Positions 22,700-32,091 are shown, numbered from the stretch's first letter. The stretch: DNA of 37,724 bases from an uncultured Oscillospiraceae bacterium (GCA_944387145.1 CALXDU010000014.1:1-37724), one strand, 5' to 3'. Numbers and translations are program-made. Notes: a model not told the origin generated them from the letters alone.

Positions 22700-24016
22700 T
22701 TACTTGGCTTCGTCAAACAGCTGGGGGATGGCGTAGGTGGTCAGCTCCTGCACCACTTCCTTCAGGTCGATGGTGGGGAATTGGCCGTTCTGGTAGAGAA
22801 TCTTACCCCGAACCATGGTCATGGCTACATCGCCGCCCTTGGCGGACCAGAGCAGACCGTTGAGCACATTGTGGCAGGGCATCAGGTGGGGAGCAGAGAA
22901 GTCAATCAGAGCCAGGTCTGCGTCCATGCCCACCTGGAGCATGCCGCACTGGCTGCTGCGGCCCTGGGCCTGGGCACCGGTGACGGTGGCCATCATCAGT
23001 GCTGCGGGGGCGGGCAGGGCGGTGGGGTCGCCTTTTTCCTTCCGGGCAGACATGGCGGCAAAGCGCATGACTTCAAACATGTCCAGATTGCCGCTGGCAA
23101 CGGCACCGCCGGTACCCAGGGCCACGTTCATCCCCGCCTGGACGGATTCCAGAATGGGGGTGGAGGGCAGGCCGGACTTATAGGCGGTCAGAGGGGTTGC
23201 CACAGCGGATACTTTCTTCTTCCCCAATAGTTTACGCTCCTGGGGTTCCAGGTATGTACAGCCTACTGCGGTTGCGGGAACATTGAACATATTGTGACAG
23301 TTCAGCAGCTCGCCGGGGCCCATGCCGGTACGGTCCAGACAGGAGTCCACTTCGCCCTGGGTCTCTGCCAGGTGCAGCTGCATGCCGATGCCCGCTTCCC
23401 AGGCATAGCCGGAAAGGGCTTCCCAGAGCTTATAGTTGCTGGTGTACTCGGCGTAGATGCCAGCGTCAATTTTGATGCGGCCCTGGTCATAATCGTGCCA
23501 TTTTTCCACGACCTTCACCAATTCCTGGCACTGTTCGTCGGTTTCAAAGTCGAAATCCTCATTCTGGTCGATAAAACGGTAACTGGACAGAGCCAGGTTG
23601 GCCTTGATGCCGGACTGGGCCACGGCCTCGGCAGTGGCACCCGGGTAGTAATACAGGTCAGAAACGGAGGTAACGCCGAAGCGAAGGCACTCGGCAATGG
23701 ACAGCAGGGCAGCGGCCTTGGCGCTGCGGGAGTCCATCTTGGCTTCCTTCTGAAGCAGTGCCTGCAGGGCTTCCGTATTGCCCAGGTCGTCGGTATAGCT
23801 GCGCAGCACGGAGGTTGCCAGCTGGGTATGGCAGTTAATCAGGCCCGGAATGGCTACCATGCCGGTGCCGTCGATGATGGTTTTTGGGGCTTCTTCCGGG
23901 GGCGTTTTGGAAATGGAGACAATTTTGCCATCCTGGATGCCAATATAGGCACCGAAGAGCACTTCCATTTTGGGATTCATGGTCACGGCGGTGACGTTGG
24001 AAATCAGCGTATCCAA
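22700..24016 (-). CDS. Amidohydrolase of the MtaD/SAH-deaminase type lacking key metal ligands (probable pseudoenzyme)
   Basis: A 438-residue protein with the full fold of 5-methylthioadenosine/S-adenosylhomocysteine deaminases: N-terminal beta sandwich, GTGMVAIPGLIN barrel entry and the C-terminal sandwich with GKILYQNG. Several active-site positions differ from the family pattern. The first metal HxH is H63-T-Q65. LHLAE keeps H215. The conserved AHG/AHC segment is VGCTYL (251-256). The next His-containing CPxSN segment is ATPLTAYK. The Asp in the GTDGAAS motif is Gly (G303 in GTGGAVASGNLD). With metal and catalytic residues changed, deaminase activity is doubtful; a binding or regulatory role, or a different reaction, is possible. 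Translation starts at TTG (24016), with AAAGGAAG well placed; no ATG is available nearby. Confidence 0.85.
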   Translation of the reverse strand: MDTLISNVTAVTMNPKMEVLFGAYIGIQDGKIVSISKTPPEEAPKTIIDGTGMVAIPGLINCHTQLATSVLRSYTDDLGNTEALQALLQKEAKMDSRSAKAAALLSIAECLRFGVTSVSDLYYYPGATAEAVAQSGIKANLALSSYRFIDQNEDFDFETDEQCQELVKVVEKWHDYDQGRIKIDAGIYAEYTSNYKLWEALSGYAWEAGIGMQLHLAETQGEVDSCLDRTGMGPGELLNCHNMFNVPATAVGCTYLEPQERKLLGKKKVSAVATPLTAYKSGLPSTPILESVQAGMNVALGTGGAVASGNLDMFEVMRFAAMSARKEKGDPTALPAPAALMMATVTGAQAQGRSSQCGMLQVGMDADLALIDFSAPHLMPCHNVLNGLLWSAKGGDVAMTMVRGKILYQNGQFPTIDLKEVVQELTTYAIPQLFDEAK

Positions 24017-24043
24017 ATCAGATGCTTCCTTTCGTAGGCAGTG

Positions 24044-25465
24044 TTATTTCATCAGGGAGAAGAGTTCTCGCTTCTGCTCCAGGACGGAGTCCAGCATTTC
24101 GATGTACTGTTCCGGGAATTTGGGGTTGTGGAACCGGCGCAGGCTGCCGTCGGGCAGATTGACCTTATTCATACCGCCGCCGCCCAGGGAGAGAATGGTG
24201 TGGACCTCTTCCATCATGTAAATGTTGTACAGGCAGTCCAGACCGTCGCGGCTCCAGCCCACATTTTCAAAGCTGCCGGACATGTACTTCTGGCGGTAGA
24301 GGTAGTAGGGCTTGTAGCCCCAGGCGCGAAGGGACTGGTTGGCGTAGGCAACCATCTTCCGGACGGTGTCGGCATCGGGCAGATTGTCCCGGCGCTCAAA
24401 CAGATCGGCCCCTTTTTTCAGGGCCAGGGTATGTACGGTGATATTGGCAGGGCGAAGATTTCCCACGGCATCCAGGGAGCGGCAGAAGCCCTCCAGGGTA
24501 TCCAGGGGAAGTCCTGCAATCAAGTCCATGTTGATGGCGGAAAAACCGGCGTCTACCGCCTGGTCATAGGCCCGCAGAATGTCCTCGGTTTTATGAATCC
24601 GGCCGCAGGCCCGTAGAACTGCATCTTCCATGGTCTGGGGATTGATGCTCATCCGGTCAGCGCCATGGGTGCGGATGGCTAGAAGCTTTTCTGCATCCAG
24701 GGTATCCGGGCGGCCGCCCTCCACGGTAAATTCCAGACACCGGCTCAGGTCGAAGCTTTCATGGATGGTATCCAGCAGGCGGATCATCTGGGGAGTAGAC
24801 AGGGTGGTGGGGGTGCCGCCGCCGATGTAGAGGGTGCGCACCTGTTTGCCGGAGCCTTTCAGAAGTTTTCCGGTGAGCTGGATTTCCTTCAGCAGGGCCT
24901 GCAGGTAAGGTTCCAGCAGCTCGGTTTTCTTGCCGATGGTGCGGCTGACAAAGCTGCAATAGGCGCAGCGGGTGGGGCAGAAGGGAATGCCGATGTAAAC
25001 CGACAGGTCGTTATCTTGCAGAAGCTCGGCGGCCCGGACGGTGGAGAGGGAACAGTCAACGGCCAGCTTGCGCCGATCTTCCGTCACATAGTACACGTCC
25101 TTCAGCAGCTTGTCCGCAGACTTGGGGGTGCCGCCTTCCAGCATGTGCTTGGTGGTGATTTTGGTGGGGCGAACCCCGGCCAGAGCGCCCCAGGCAGGAA
25201 CTTCCGGCAGCAGCTGCCGGGCGGCCAGGTAGTAGCTTTGCTGCAAGACCCGGCGGCGCAGCCGCACGGTTTCCTCACTGGCTTTGATCCGGCGGCAAGC
25301 TGTGGCGGTTTTGCCCTCCAGGGTGATTTTGGCGGTGGCGGTGAGCCAGGTATTGCCCCGATGGAGGGCAGATGTGGCCTGGCCCTGGCTGCCCTCCGGG
25401 AACAGCGCCAGTTGCAGCTGCTCCACGGCGTAGCGGTCATCGTGACCGACAAGTGTTAGCTTCAT
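24044..25465 (-). CDS. hemZ: HemZ-type radical SAM coproporphyrinogen III dehydrogenase-like protein
   Basis: A 473-residue protein. After a family-specific N-terminal region of about 150 residues comes a radical SAM domain with CxxxCxxC at C163, C167 and C170 (FCPTRCAYCSF), LYIGGGTPTTL, and the HemN-like INMDLIAGLPLD. HemZ is an anaerobic relative of HemN that acts on coproporphyrinogen-type substrates; its real role in heme-poor Clostridia is uncertain. ATG 25465 with GAGG is preferred to a GTG four codons earlier. A C-terminal YRQKYMSGSFENVGWS stretch matches the family. It sits in the widely kept recJ-relA-dtd-MBL-hemZ order, followed closely by the amidohydrolase gene. Confidence 0.92.
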   Translation of the reverse strand: MKLTLVGHDDRYAVEQLQLALFPEGSQGQATSALHRGNTWLTATAKITLEGKTATACRRIKASEETVRLRRRVLQQSYYLAARQLLPEVPAWGALAGVRPTKITTKHMLEGGTPKSADKLLKDVYYVTEDRRKLAVDCSLSTVRAAELLQDNDLSVYIGIPFCPTRCAYCSFVSRTIGKKTELLEPYLQALLKEIQLTGKLLKGSGKQVRTLYIGGGTPTTLSTPQMIRLLDTIHESFDLSRCLEFTVEGGRPDTLDAEKLLAIRTHGADRMSINPQTMEDAVLRACGRIHKTEDILRAYDQAVDAGFSAINMDLIAGLPLDTLEGFCRSLDAVGNLRPANITVHTLALKKGADLFERRDNLPDADTVRKMVAYANQSLRAWGYKPYYLYRQKYMSGSFENVGWSRDGLDCLYNIYMMEEVHTILSLGGGGMNKVNLPDGSLRRFHNPKFPEQYIEMLDSVLEQKRELFSLMK

Positions 25466-25479
25466 AAAATTCCTCACAG

Positions 25480-25512
25480 GCGAGGAAAAACCGGAACACA
25501 GGCCGGTTTTTC
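25480..25512 (-). terminator. Terminator-like hairpin between the MBL gene and hemZ
   Basis: GAAAAACCGG (25485-25494) pairs perfectly with CCGGTTTTTC (25503-25512). On the minus strand the stem ends in TTTTTC, 1 base past the MBL stop. It may reduce read-through into hemZ. Confidence 0.65.
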
Positions 25513-25513
25513 T

Positions 25514-26104
25514 TCAACGCATATACGGATTGTACCGCTTTTCTTCGGATAAAGTTGTCGATTCTCCATGACCGGGCAGGACCCAATAGTCGGTGGTAAA
25601 CTCTGACAGCCGGTGCAGGGATTTGGTTATGGCGTTCCAGTCGCCGCCAGGCAGGTCCGTCCGGCCGCAGCTTCCGGCAAACAGGGTATCGCCGGAAAAC
25701 AGTACGTCCGCCACTGCAAAACAGACGGAGCCAGGAGTATGTCCCGGGGTGTGCAGAACGGAGATATCCAGCCCTGCCAGGTGCAGCTGCATGCCGTCAA
25801 AAAGATCGTCGGTACGGTACAGGGTGCCGGCGGTCATGGCAGGAGGCATGGACAGATCTTCCGGGCAAAGATAGACCCGGCACTGGGTTTCGGCAACCAG
25901 ATCTTTGACTGCTCCCACATGGTCAAAGTGTCCATGGGTCAGCAAAATGGCCTCCAGAGTCAGATCCAGGGATTTCAGGGTGTTCAGAATAATTTCGGGG
26001 GTATAGCCCGGGTCGATGACGCAGCAGGTCTTGGAAGCGTCGTCATGGAGGATGTAGCAGTTGGTCTGGTAAGCTCCCAGAACCAGAGGATGAATGGTAC
26101 GCAT
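25514..26104 (-). CDS. MBL-fold metallohydrolase (glyoxalase II-like)
   Basis: A 196-residue metallo-beta-lactamase fold enzyme. It has the dimetal motif THGHFDHVGAV (near residue 56), HTPGHTPGSVCF, FSGDTLFAGSCGRTDLPGGDW and a final GHGESTT. It resembles the YcbL/YqgX group, which hydrolyses thioesters such as S-lactoylglutathione analogues, but no substrate can be assigned. The gene has a strong AAGGAGG and follows dtd by 11 bases, so it belongs to the relA-dtd transcript. Length is normal for the small members of the family. Confidence 0.92.
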   Translation of the reverse strand: MRTIHPLVLGAYQTNCYILHDDASKTCCVIDPGYTPEIILNTLKSLDLTLEAILLTHGHFDHVGAVKDLVAETQCRVYLCPEDLSMPPAMTAGTLYRTDDLFDGMQLHLAGLDISVLHTPGHTPGSVCFAVADVLFSGDTLFAGSCGRTDLPGGDWNAITKSLHRLSEFTTDYWVLPGHGESTTLSEEKRYNPYMR

Positions 26105-26115
26105 AGAAATCCTCC

Positions 26116-26583
26116 TTAGCTGCGTCTGGGGGTGTCCATCAGCTGGTCGGTGTCCAGAATCAGGGTCACCGGACCGTCGTTGACGGAGGCAACTTTCATA
26201 TCCGCACCAAACTGACCGTGCTGAGGCGGATAGCCCAACTCTGCGCAGATGGAAAGGAATTTCTCGTACAGTTCGTTGCCCAGCTGAGGCGGGGCAGCTT
26301 CGGTAAAGCTGGGACGGCGGCCCTTGCGGCAGTTGCCATAGAGGGTGAACTGGCTGACCACTAGCACCTGGCCGCCAACCTGTTCCAGTCCTAGGTTCAT
26401 TTTGCCCTGGTCATCTTCAAAAATTCGCAGGCTCAGGGCTTTTTCGGCCAGATACCGGCACTGGGCCTCGGTATCCTCCGGGCCGATGCCCAGAAGAATC
26501 AGAAACCCTTTGCCAATTTGCCCCACCACCTGATTGTCAATGGTGACGCTGGCGGAAGATACTCTTGTTAACACAGCACGCAT
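26116..26583 (-). CDS. dtd: D-aminoacyl-tRNA deacylase
   Basis: A 155-residue enzyme that removes D-amino acids wrongly loaded on tRNA. Signature motifs are MRAVLTRVSSASVTID at the start, SQFTLYGNCRKGRRPSF (the SQFTL catalytic loop) and VNDGPVTLILDT (the GP cis-proline motif that excludes L-amino acids). Length matches the family. AAGGAG precedes the ATG. It is encoded right after the RelA/SpoT gene in the usual Firmicutes order. Confidence 0.96.
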   Translation of the reverse strand: MRAVLTRVSSASVTIDNQVVGQIGKGFLILLGIGPEDTEAQCRYLAEKALSLRIFEDDQGKMNLGLEQVGGQVLVVSQFTLYGNCRKGRRPSFTEAAPPQLGNELYEKFLSICAELGYPPQHGQFGADMKVASVNDGPVTLILDTDQLMDTPRRS

Positions 26584-26606
26584 TTTTTGTATCTCCTTCT
26601 ATGGGG

Positions 26607-28799
26607 TTAATTCTGGCCTCTGCGGGAACCGGTCACATCCCGGATATTCAGCAGCTTCTGACGAATGGTTTCCAGCTCGCTGACGTTCTTGACCTCGAAG
26701 CGGACGGTGAACATACTGCGCCCGCCGGGCAGGTCTTTGCCCACCAGCTCCTTCACCCGGACCCGGGCGGAGGTCATCACTGTGGCAACGTCCAGCAGCA
26801 GGCCGTCCCGGGTGATGCAGTCCAGTTCCAGGGTGGTTTCAAAGGGCTGCTCTTCCTGGTTGGCCCAGCGTACCCGCACCCAGCGGGCTGCCTGGCGGGG
26901 ATCGTTGCGGCCCTGGGTGTTGGGGCAGTCGGCCCGGTGAATGCTGACGCCGAAGCCCTTGGTAATGAAGCCCACAATGGCATCCCCGGGGACGGGGGTG
27001 CAGCATTTGGCGAATTTGATCATGCAGGAGTCGATGTCTTCCACGATGACGCCGTTGACGGCGTGGCGGTTCTGGGCCACGGCCTCAGAGTCAGGCTTGA
27101 ACCGCAGAGGACTCTGGGGCAGCTTCTCTGCGGACTGAGCTTTTACTGCCCGATTGATGTCGTCCCGAATCCGGCCCACGGCTTTGGTGGCGGTGAGGCC
27201 GCCGTAGCCGATGGCGGCGTACATATCGTCCCAGTTTTCAAAGGACAGCTTTTTCAGCAAGTGGCTTTCCAGTTCCGGGTCGAACAGCGCGGTCAGGGGC
27301 AGACCTTCCCGCTTCATTTCTGCTTCAAAAGAGGCGCGGCCGTGGATGATGTTTTCCTCCCGCTTCTCCTTCTTGAACCACTGCTTGATCTTGGTACGGG
27401 CCTGGTTGCTCTTGCAGATGGTCAGCCAGTCCCGGCTGGGGCCTTTGGCGGACTTGGAGGTGAGAATTTCCACAATGTCGCCGTTTTTCAGCTTGGCATC
27501 AATGTTGGCGATGCGGTTATTCACCTTGGCGCCGATCATGGAGTTGCCAACGCCGGAGTGAATGGCATAGGCAAAGTCAATGGGGGTAGAGCCGGCAGGC
27601 AGGGAGACAATCCGGCCCTTGGGGGTGTAGACGAAAACTTCGTCGTCGAACATGTCGATTTTCAGGGATTGGACAAATTCCTCGGCGTCGGAATCCTGCT
27701 GGCTTTCCAGCAGACGGCGAACCCACTCGAAATCCTTTTCCGAGCCGGCACCAGTGCCCTGCTTGTACTTCCAGTGGGCTGCGATACCGTATTCGGCGGT
27801 TTCGTGCATTTCCCAAGTGCGGATCTGGACTTCAAAGGGAATGCCCTGGGAGCCGATGACGGTGGTGTGCAGGGACTGGTACATGTTGGGCTTGGGGGTG
27901 GAGATGTAGTCCTTGAACCGGCCGGGAACCAGATTGAACAGGTCATGGACATGGCCCAGCACGTTGTAGCAGTCGGGAATGGTGTCCACAATCACCCGGA
28001 AGGCGTAGATATCGTACAGCTCGTCCATGGTTTTGCCCTGGGCCTGCATTTTCCGGTAGATGGAGTAGACGTGCTTGATCCGGCCGTAGGTCTTGTTGCG
28101 GATGCCCATGCTGTCCAGGCGTTCGGTGATCTTCTGCTGAATGGTATTCATGAAGGTCTCGTCCTGCTCTTTATGGGCCTGCAGGTAGGACATGATCTCA
28201 TCATAAGCTGCCGGGGCCAGATAGCGCAGGGACAGGTCTTCCAGCTCCCATTTGATCCGCTGCATACCAAGACGGTGGGCAAGGGGGGCGTAGATGTCCA
28301 TGGTTTCCCGGCACTTTTTGATCTGCTTTTCCGGGGTCTGGTACTGCATGGTGCGCATGTTATGCAGACGGTCGGCGATTTTGATCAGCACCACCCGGAT
28401 GTCCTTGCTCATGGCCATGAACATTTTGCGCAGATTCTCCATCTGTTCTTGCTCGGAAGTGGAGAAATTGGCCCGGGTCAGTTTGGTAACGCCTTCCACC
28501 AGTTCGGCTACGGTGGTGCCGAAGATTTTTTCAATATCTTCATGGGAAGCGTCGGTATCTTCAATGCAGTCGTGGAGCAGAGCGCCCAGAATGGCATCCC
28601 GGTCCAGTCCCATTTCCGCTACGATCTGGGCAACTGCCAGAGGGTGGATGATGTAGGGTGAGCCGTCTTTGCGCTTCTGATAGCGGTGTTTGGCGTTGGC
28701 GTATTCGACTGCTTTTTCAACCAGTTCCATGTCCGCATCGGTCAGATGCTTGGAAAGGGCGGCTTTCATGGAGGCATAGTGTTCTTCAAAAGTTTCCAC
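26607..28799 (-). CDS. relA: Bifunctional (p)ppGpp synthetase/hydrolase
   Basis: A 730-residue Rel enzyme that makes and breaks (p)ppGpp in the stringent response. Domains in order: HD hydrolase (H76-D77 in LLHDCIEDT), synthetase (GRIKHVYSIYRKM, YDIYAFRVIVD, and GRFKDYISTPK whose RFKD fits the RXKD form of bifunctional enzymes), TGS (VYTPKGRIVSLP), a helical/zinc-finger region with KCCTPVPGD, and a C-terminal ACT domain. All catalytic motifs look intact. Translation starts at GTG (28799), 6 bases past the RecJ stop; a weak GAGAG is the only ribosome site, so coupling to recJ is likely. Confidence 0.96.
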   Translation of the reverse strand: METFEEHYASMKAALSKHLTDADMELVEKAVEYANAKHRYQKRKDGSPYIIHPLAVAQIVAEMGLDRDAILGALLHDCIEDTDASHEDIEKIFGTTVAELVEGVTKLTRANFSTSEQEQMENLRKMFMAMSKDIRVVLIKIADRLHNMRTMQYQTPEKQIKKCRETMDIYAPLAHRLGMQRIKWELEDLSLRYLAPAAYDEIMSYLQAHKEQDETFMNTIQQKITERLDSMGIRNKTYGRIKHVYSIYRKMQAQGKTMDELYDIYAFRVIVDTIPDCYNVLGHVHDLFNLVPGRFKDYISTPKPNMYQSLHTTVIGSQGIPFEVQIRTWEMHETAEYGIAAHWKYKQGTGAGSEKDFEWVRRLLESQQDSDAEEFVQSLKIDMFDDEVFVYTPKGRIVSLPAGSTPIDFAYAIHSGVGNSMIGAKVNNRIANIDAKLKNGDIVEILTSKSAKGPSRDWLTICKSNQARTKIKQWFKKEKREENIIHGRASFEAEMKREGLPLTALFDPELESHLLKKLSFENWDDMYAAIGYGGLTATKAVGRIRDDINRAVKAQSAEKLPQSPLRFKPDSEAVAQNRHAVNGVIVEDIDSCMIKFAKCCTPVPGDAIVGFITKGFGVSIHRADCPNTQGRNDPRQAARWVRVRWANQEEQPFETTLELDCITRDGLLLDVATVMTSARVRVKELVGKDLPGGRSMFTVRFEVKNVSELETIRQKLLNIRDVTGSRRGQN

Positions 28800-28805
28800 G
28801 GTATA

Positions 28806-30863
28806 TCAGCTCTCTTTCGCTTGCAGCAGGTGCTGCATGGTGGGGCTTGTATTCAAGTCGGCTTTGCCCGGTGCCGGGGTGAGCCGAATGGCAATGTACT
28901 TATGCAGCCGGGTCAGTTCCAGCAGACCCACATCCCGGAAAATATCCAGGCAGGTCATCATCTGGCCCAGGCTCAAAGGATGGTTGGACCAGCGGACGAT
29001 TTTCCGGCACAGGCAGATGGGGGATTCCTGAATGGAAGGCCCGCCGCAGGCCAGATATTTCCACACAATGGCCAGTGTGGCTCTGGCAGGCAGCAGCTGA
29101 GCGGCAGCCTGGGGGGTGATCCGGTTCTCCTGCAAGGCGCGGTAGCCGGAAACATCCATGGAGCAGGCTGCGGCGCAGCTGGGGCGGATGTCCAGTACGT
29201 TCATCTGCACGCTGCGCTCTCCCCGGTACTCGTTGATCTGGGGGGTAAAGGCAATATCCACCAGATCTCCCGTCTGAACAGACGCACTCTGGGGGTCGGC
29301 GGAAAAATAAATGGCGTTGATGCCGTGGCGGCCACTGCGCAGGCGCAGACGCATATGCCGTCCGCCGCCGACCATGGTGATGCGCTCGATGGTGAGATTT
29401 TTCATCATCAGCACCGGTTTGGGACAGCCGTTGCCGCAGGGTTCCAGCACGTTGGTGGAGGTAATGTTAGACAGGGTCAGCAGCTCCGGCGCAATGGCAC
29501 AGTCGATATCCAGAGTGGTTCTGGGGGTGTCATCGGAGTAGAATCCGGCAGCCAGAGCGCAGACCTGACGGCGAAATTCCGCAATGTTATCCCGGTGAAT
29601 GGTAAAACCGGCAGCCAGTTCATGTCCGCCGTAGCTTTCCAGCAGGGGAGACAGGGCGCTTAAGGAGGCGAAGAGGTTGAAGCCTCCATGGCTGCGGGAA
29701 CTGGCTTTGCCGTGGTCACCATCCAGACAGATCAGGAAGGTGGGGCAGGCATATTCCTCGGCAATCCGGCTGGCCACAATGCCAACCACGCCCTGATGCC
29801 AGCTTTCGTCTGCCAGCACGATGGCTTCCGGGGGCCGTCCGGCGGGAAGCATGGACACCGCCTGACGGTAGATTTCCGATTCTACCGCCTGGCGCTGGCG
29901 GTTCAGTTCACACAGCTGGCGGGCCACATTCTGGGCTTTGGCAGGATCTTCCGTCAGGAACAGATCCAGAGCCAGGTCAATCTGGCCCATGCGGCCAGCG
30001 GCGTTGATTCGGGGGGCCAGAATAAAGCCGATGGAGGAAGAATTGATGGAGTCCGGGCAGCATCCGCTTTCCTCCATCAATGCGGCAAGTCCGGGGCGGC
30101 GGGTATGGGCCAGGGCTTCCAGTCCCCGGGAGACGAATACCCGGTTTTCCCCCTGCAGGGGCATCACATCCGCTACGGTTCCCAGGCAGACCATGTCGGC
30201 ATATTCCGACAGCACTGCCTCCTGGTCACCGCTCAGGGCGGCAGCCAGCTTGAAGGCCACGCCTACGCCGGAGAGATTCTTATGGGGATATCCCCCGTCA
30301 ACCCGGTGGGGGTCCACCACCGCAACGGCCTGGGGCAGGGTATCCTTGCACTCGTGGTGATCGGTGATCACCAGATCAATGCCCAGCTCCCGGCAAAGCT
30401 GGGCTTCCTCCACGGCGGTAATGCCGCAGTCAACGGTGATAATCAGCTTGACACCGGCGGTGTGGAGCTGCTCAATGGCGATGGGGTTCAGGCCGTAGCC
30501 CTCTTCCAGCCGGCCGGGGATATAGCTGATGCAGTCGGCGCCGTGGCGGCGCAGAAAGTCTGTCAGCAGGCAGGTGGAGGTGATGCCGTCCACGTCATAA
30601 TCGCCAAAAACCGCAATTTTTTCCCCCTGGGCCATGGCCAGGGCCACCCGACCGGCGGCCAGGTCCATATCCGTCATCAAAAAGGGGTCCAGAAGGGGGG
30701 CGCTGCAATCTAAGTAAGCGCTGGCCATGGCGCTGTCCCGGATTCCCCGGGAAGCCAGAATCATGGCTGCCAGCGGGGCATAACCGGCTCCCACCAGGGC
30801 GTTGACAGCACCGGCTTCCGGTTCGTTCACATTCCAAATTCCGTATTTCACCTTGTTACACAT
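28806..30863 (-). CDS. recJ: Single-stranded-DNA exonuclease RecJ
   Basis: A 685-residue DHH-family 5'-3' exonuclease used in recombination and repair. DHH-domain motifs are visible in order: FGDYDVDG (86-93), ITVDCGI, and LVITDHHECKD with the DHH triplet. The DHHA1 domain follows, with GGHELAAGF, then an OB-fold and a Firmicutes-type C-terminal extension. Length is between those of E. coli RecJ and the longer Bacillus enzyme. The annotated ATG (30863) has a weak ribosome site; a GTG four codons later (30851) is an alternative. Its promoter is on the minus strand at 30886-30914, making this the first gene of the recJ-relA-dtd-MBL unit. Confidence 0.95.
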   Translation of the reverse strand: MCNKVKYGIWNVNEPEAGAVNALVGAGYAPLAAMILASRGIRDSAMASAYLDCSAPLLDPFLMTDMDLAAGRVALAMAQGEKIAVFGDYDVDGITSTCLLTDFLRRHGADCISYIPGRLEEGYGLNPIAIEQLHTAGVKLIITVDCGITAVEEAQLCRELGIDLVITDHHECKDTLPQAVAVVDPHRVDGGYPHKNLSGVGVAFKLAAALSGDQEAVLSEYADMVCLGTVADVMPLQGENRVFVSRGLEALAHTRRPGLAALMEESGCCPDSINSSSIGFILAPRINAAGRMGQIDLALDLFLTEDPAKAQNVARQLCELNRQRQAVESEIYRQAVSMLPAGRPPEAIVLADESWHQGVVGIVASRIAEEYACPTFLICLDGDHGKASSRSHGGFNLFASLSALSPLLESYGGHELAAGFTIHRDNIAEFRRQVCALAAGFYSDDTPRTTLDIDCAIAPELLTLSNITSTNVLEPCGNGCPKPVLMMKNLTIERITMVGGGRHMRLRLRSGRHGINAIYFSADPQSASVQTGDLVDIAFTPQINEYRGERSVQMNVLDIRPSCAAACSMDVSGYRALQENRITPQAAAQLLPARATLAIVWKYLACGGPSIQESPICLCRKIVRWSNHPLSLGQMMTCLDIFRDVGLLELTRLHKYIAIRLTPAPGKADLNTSPTMQHLLQAKES

Positions 30864-30885
30864 CCAATAATTACATTTTCACTAC

Positions 30886-30914
30886 ATTATAGCAAAAATG
30901 AACGGGATGTACAA
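30886..30914 (-). promoter_or_regulatory. Promoter of the recJ-relA unit
   Basis: On the minus strand TTGTAC (30909-30914) and a perfect TATAAT (30886-30891) are separated by 17 bases. The predicted start leaves a leader of only about 15-20 bases before the recJ ATG. Confidence 0.7.
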
Positions 30915-30977
30915 TAGGGAGGTGGGAATTTTGTTGGAAATGTGGAAGAATATCTGGTGCATCCCAGGGTGAGAAAG

Positions 30978-32033
30978 TCAAAATGTGTCATCTTTCTTCC
31001 GATCCGGGACAATTTGGGTAGCAGTGACCGCCAGCATGGGCGCTAAGATCATGCCGCCGATGCCCCAGAGCTTGTATCCGGCGTACAAGGCCATCAGGGT
31101 GATCAAAGGGTCCAGGCCCAGATGACGGCCTACCAGTTTCGGTTCCAGAGCCGAACGGATCAGGGATGCGGCAATGTAAATGCCCAGAATTCCGATGGCC
31201 CGGGGGCTGTCCCCCTGAAGCAGGCACACCAGGCTCCAGGGCAGCAGAACCGTGCCCGTACCCAGCACCGGGAAGGCATCCACCAAAGACACACCCAATG
31301 CCCAGAACACCGCATAGGGAATCCGCAGCAGCACAAAGCCCAGCAGCAAAATTACAAAGGTGACACCCATCAGCTTGCACTGGGCCAGCAGCCAGCCCCA
31401 GACGGCATGCTTCATCCGTTTCCAGGCGTCCACCAGAGGCCGCAGTTTTTCCCGGGACAGCCGCCGCAAAAGCCAAAGCTTGATTTTTGGCAGTTTTGCG
31501 GATATCATATAACCAGATAGAACTGCAGTGCCCAGACTCAGGGCGCTGTCCGGCACATGGCTGAGAAGACTCCCTGCCAGCCCCAGAAGATACCGGACAG
31601 CCCGGTTCAGCAAGGCTGCGCCGTCGGAAAACAGGGCGTTCACATTTTCCTGAAGCAGCGGACGCATGCTTACCGGGGTATGGTTGGACAGATCCAGCAT
31701 CCACCGCTGAATCAGAGAGACGCTGGACTGGGCGGTCTGCTCCAGGTTGGGAAGCACCCCGGCTAAAGCCCCCAGCTCCCGCACCAGGAAGGCGCACAGC
31801 AGAAGCAGAAGCATGGCCACAATGCAAAAGGCCATACTCACCCCGATCCCGGAACTGATTCCCCGGGGGATGCGGCCGTATTTTTGCAGGGAAGATACCA
31901 GTGGCTCCGCTGCCAGCGCCAGGAGAGTTCCCAGCAGGAAGGGAGAAAACAGGGGCAGCAGGTAGCGCAGGGCGAACCAGACGATGAGAAACACCGTCAG
32001 AAGAGACAGAACTTTTTTGATTCCGGGTAGCAT
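30978..32033 (-). CDS. YtvI-like membrane protein (AI-2E transporter superfamily)
   Basis: A 351-residue integral membrane protein. It has about eight hydrophobic segments (residues roughly 8-24, 28-48, 60-88, 145-165, 220-245, 250-270, 280-305, 315-340) and a soluble middle. LVDAFPVLGTGTVLLPW and LEPKLVGRHLGLDPL are signatures of the YtvI subgroup of the AI-2E exporter-like family. YtvI is expressed in sporulating Bacillus; its cargo is unknown. It is transcribed alone on the minus strand, divergent from the ACT-domain gene. The AGGAGG just before the start is strong. Confidence 0.9.
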   Translation of the reverse strand: MLPGIKKVLSLLTVFLIVWFALRYLLPLFSPFLLGTLLALAAEPLVSSLQKYGRIPRGISSGIGVSMAFCIVAMLLLLLCAFLVRELGALAGVLPNLEQTAQSSVSLIQRWMLDLSNHTPVSMRPLLQENVNALFSDGAALLNRAVRYLLGLAGSLLSHVPDSALSLGTAVLSGYMISAKLPKIKLWLLRRLSREKLRPLVDAWKRMKHAVWGWLLAQCKLMGVTFVILLLGFVLLRIPYAVFWALGVSLVDAFPVLGTGTVLLPWSLVCLLQGDSPRAIGILGIYIAASLIRSALEPKLVGRHLGLDPLITLMALYAGYKLWGIGGMILAPMLAVTATQIVPDRKKDDTF

Positions 32034-32063
32034 AAAATTTCCTCCTTTCCTGTGAAATGGGGG

Positions 32064-32091
32064 TTGCTTTTTTAGGAATCTATGCTACAAT
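32064..32091 (+). promoter_or_regulatory. Promoter upstream of the ACT-domain gene
   Basis: TTGCTT (32064-32069) and TACAAT (32086-32091) are 16 bases apart in the divergent intergenic region. The transcript would start near 32098, with a 60-base leader ending in AGGAGG. Confidence 0.5.

Noticed and set aside
26565..28661. A 698-residue plus-strand open frame
   Set aside because: It is the antisense of relA and dtd, Gly/Val-rich without domains or a ribosome site.
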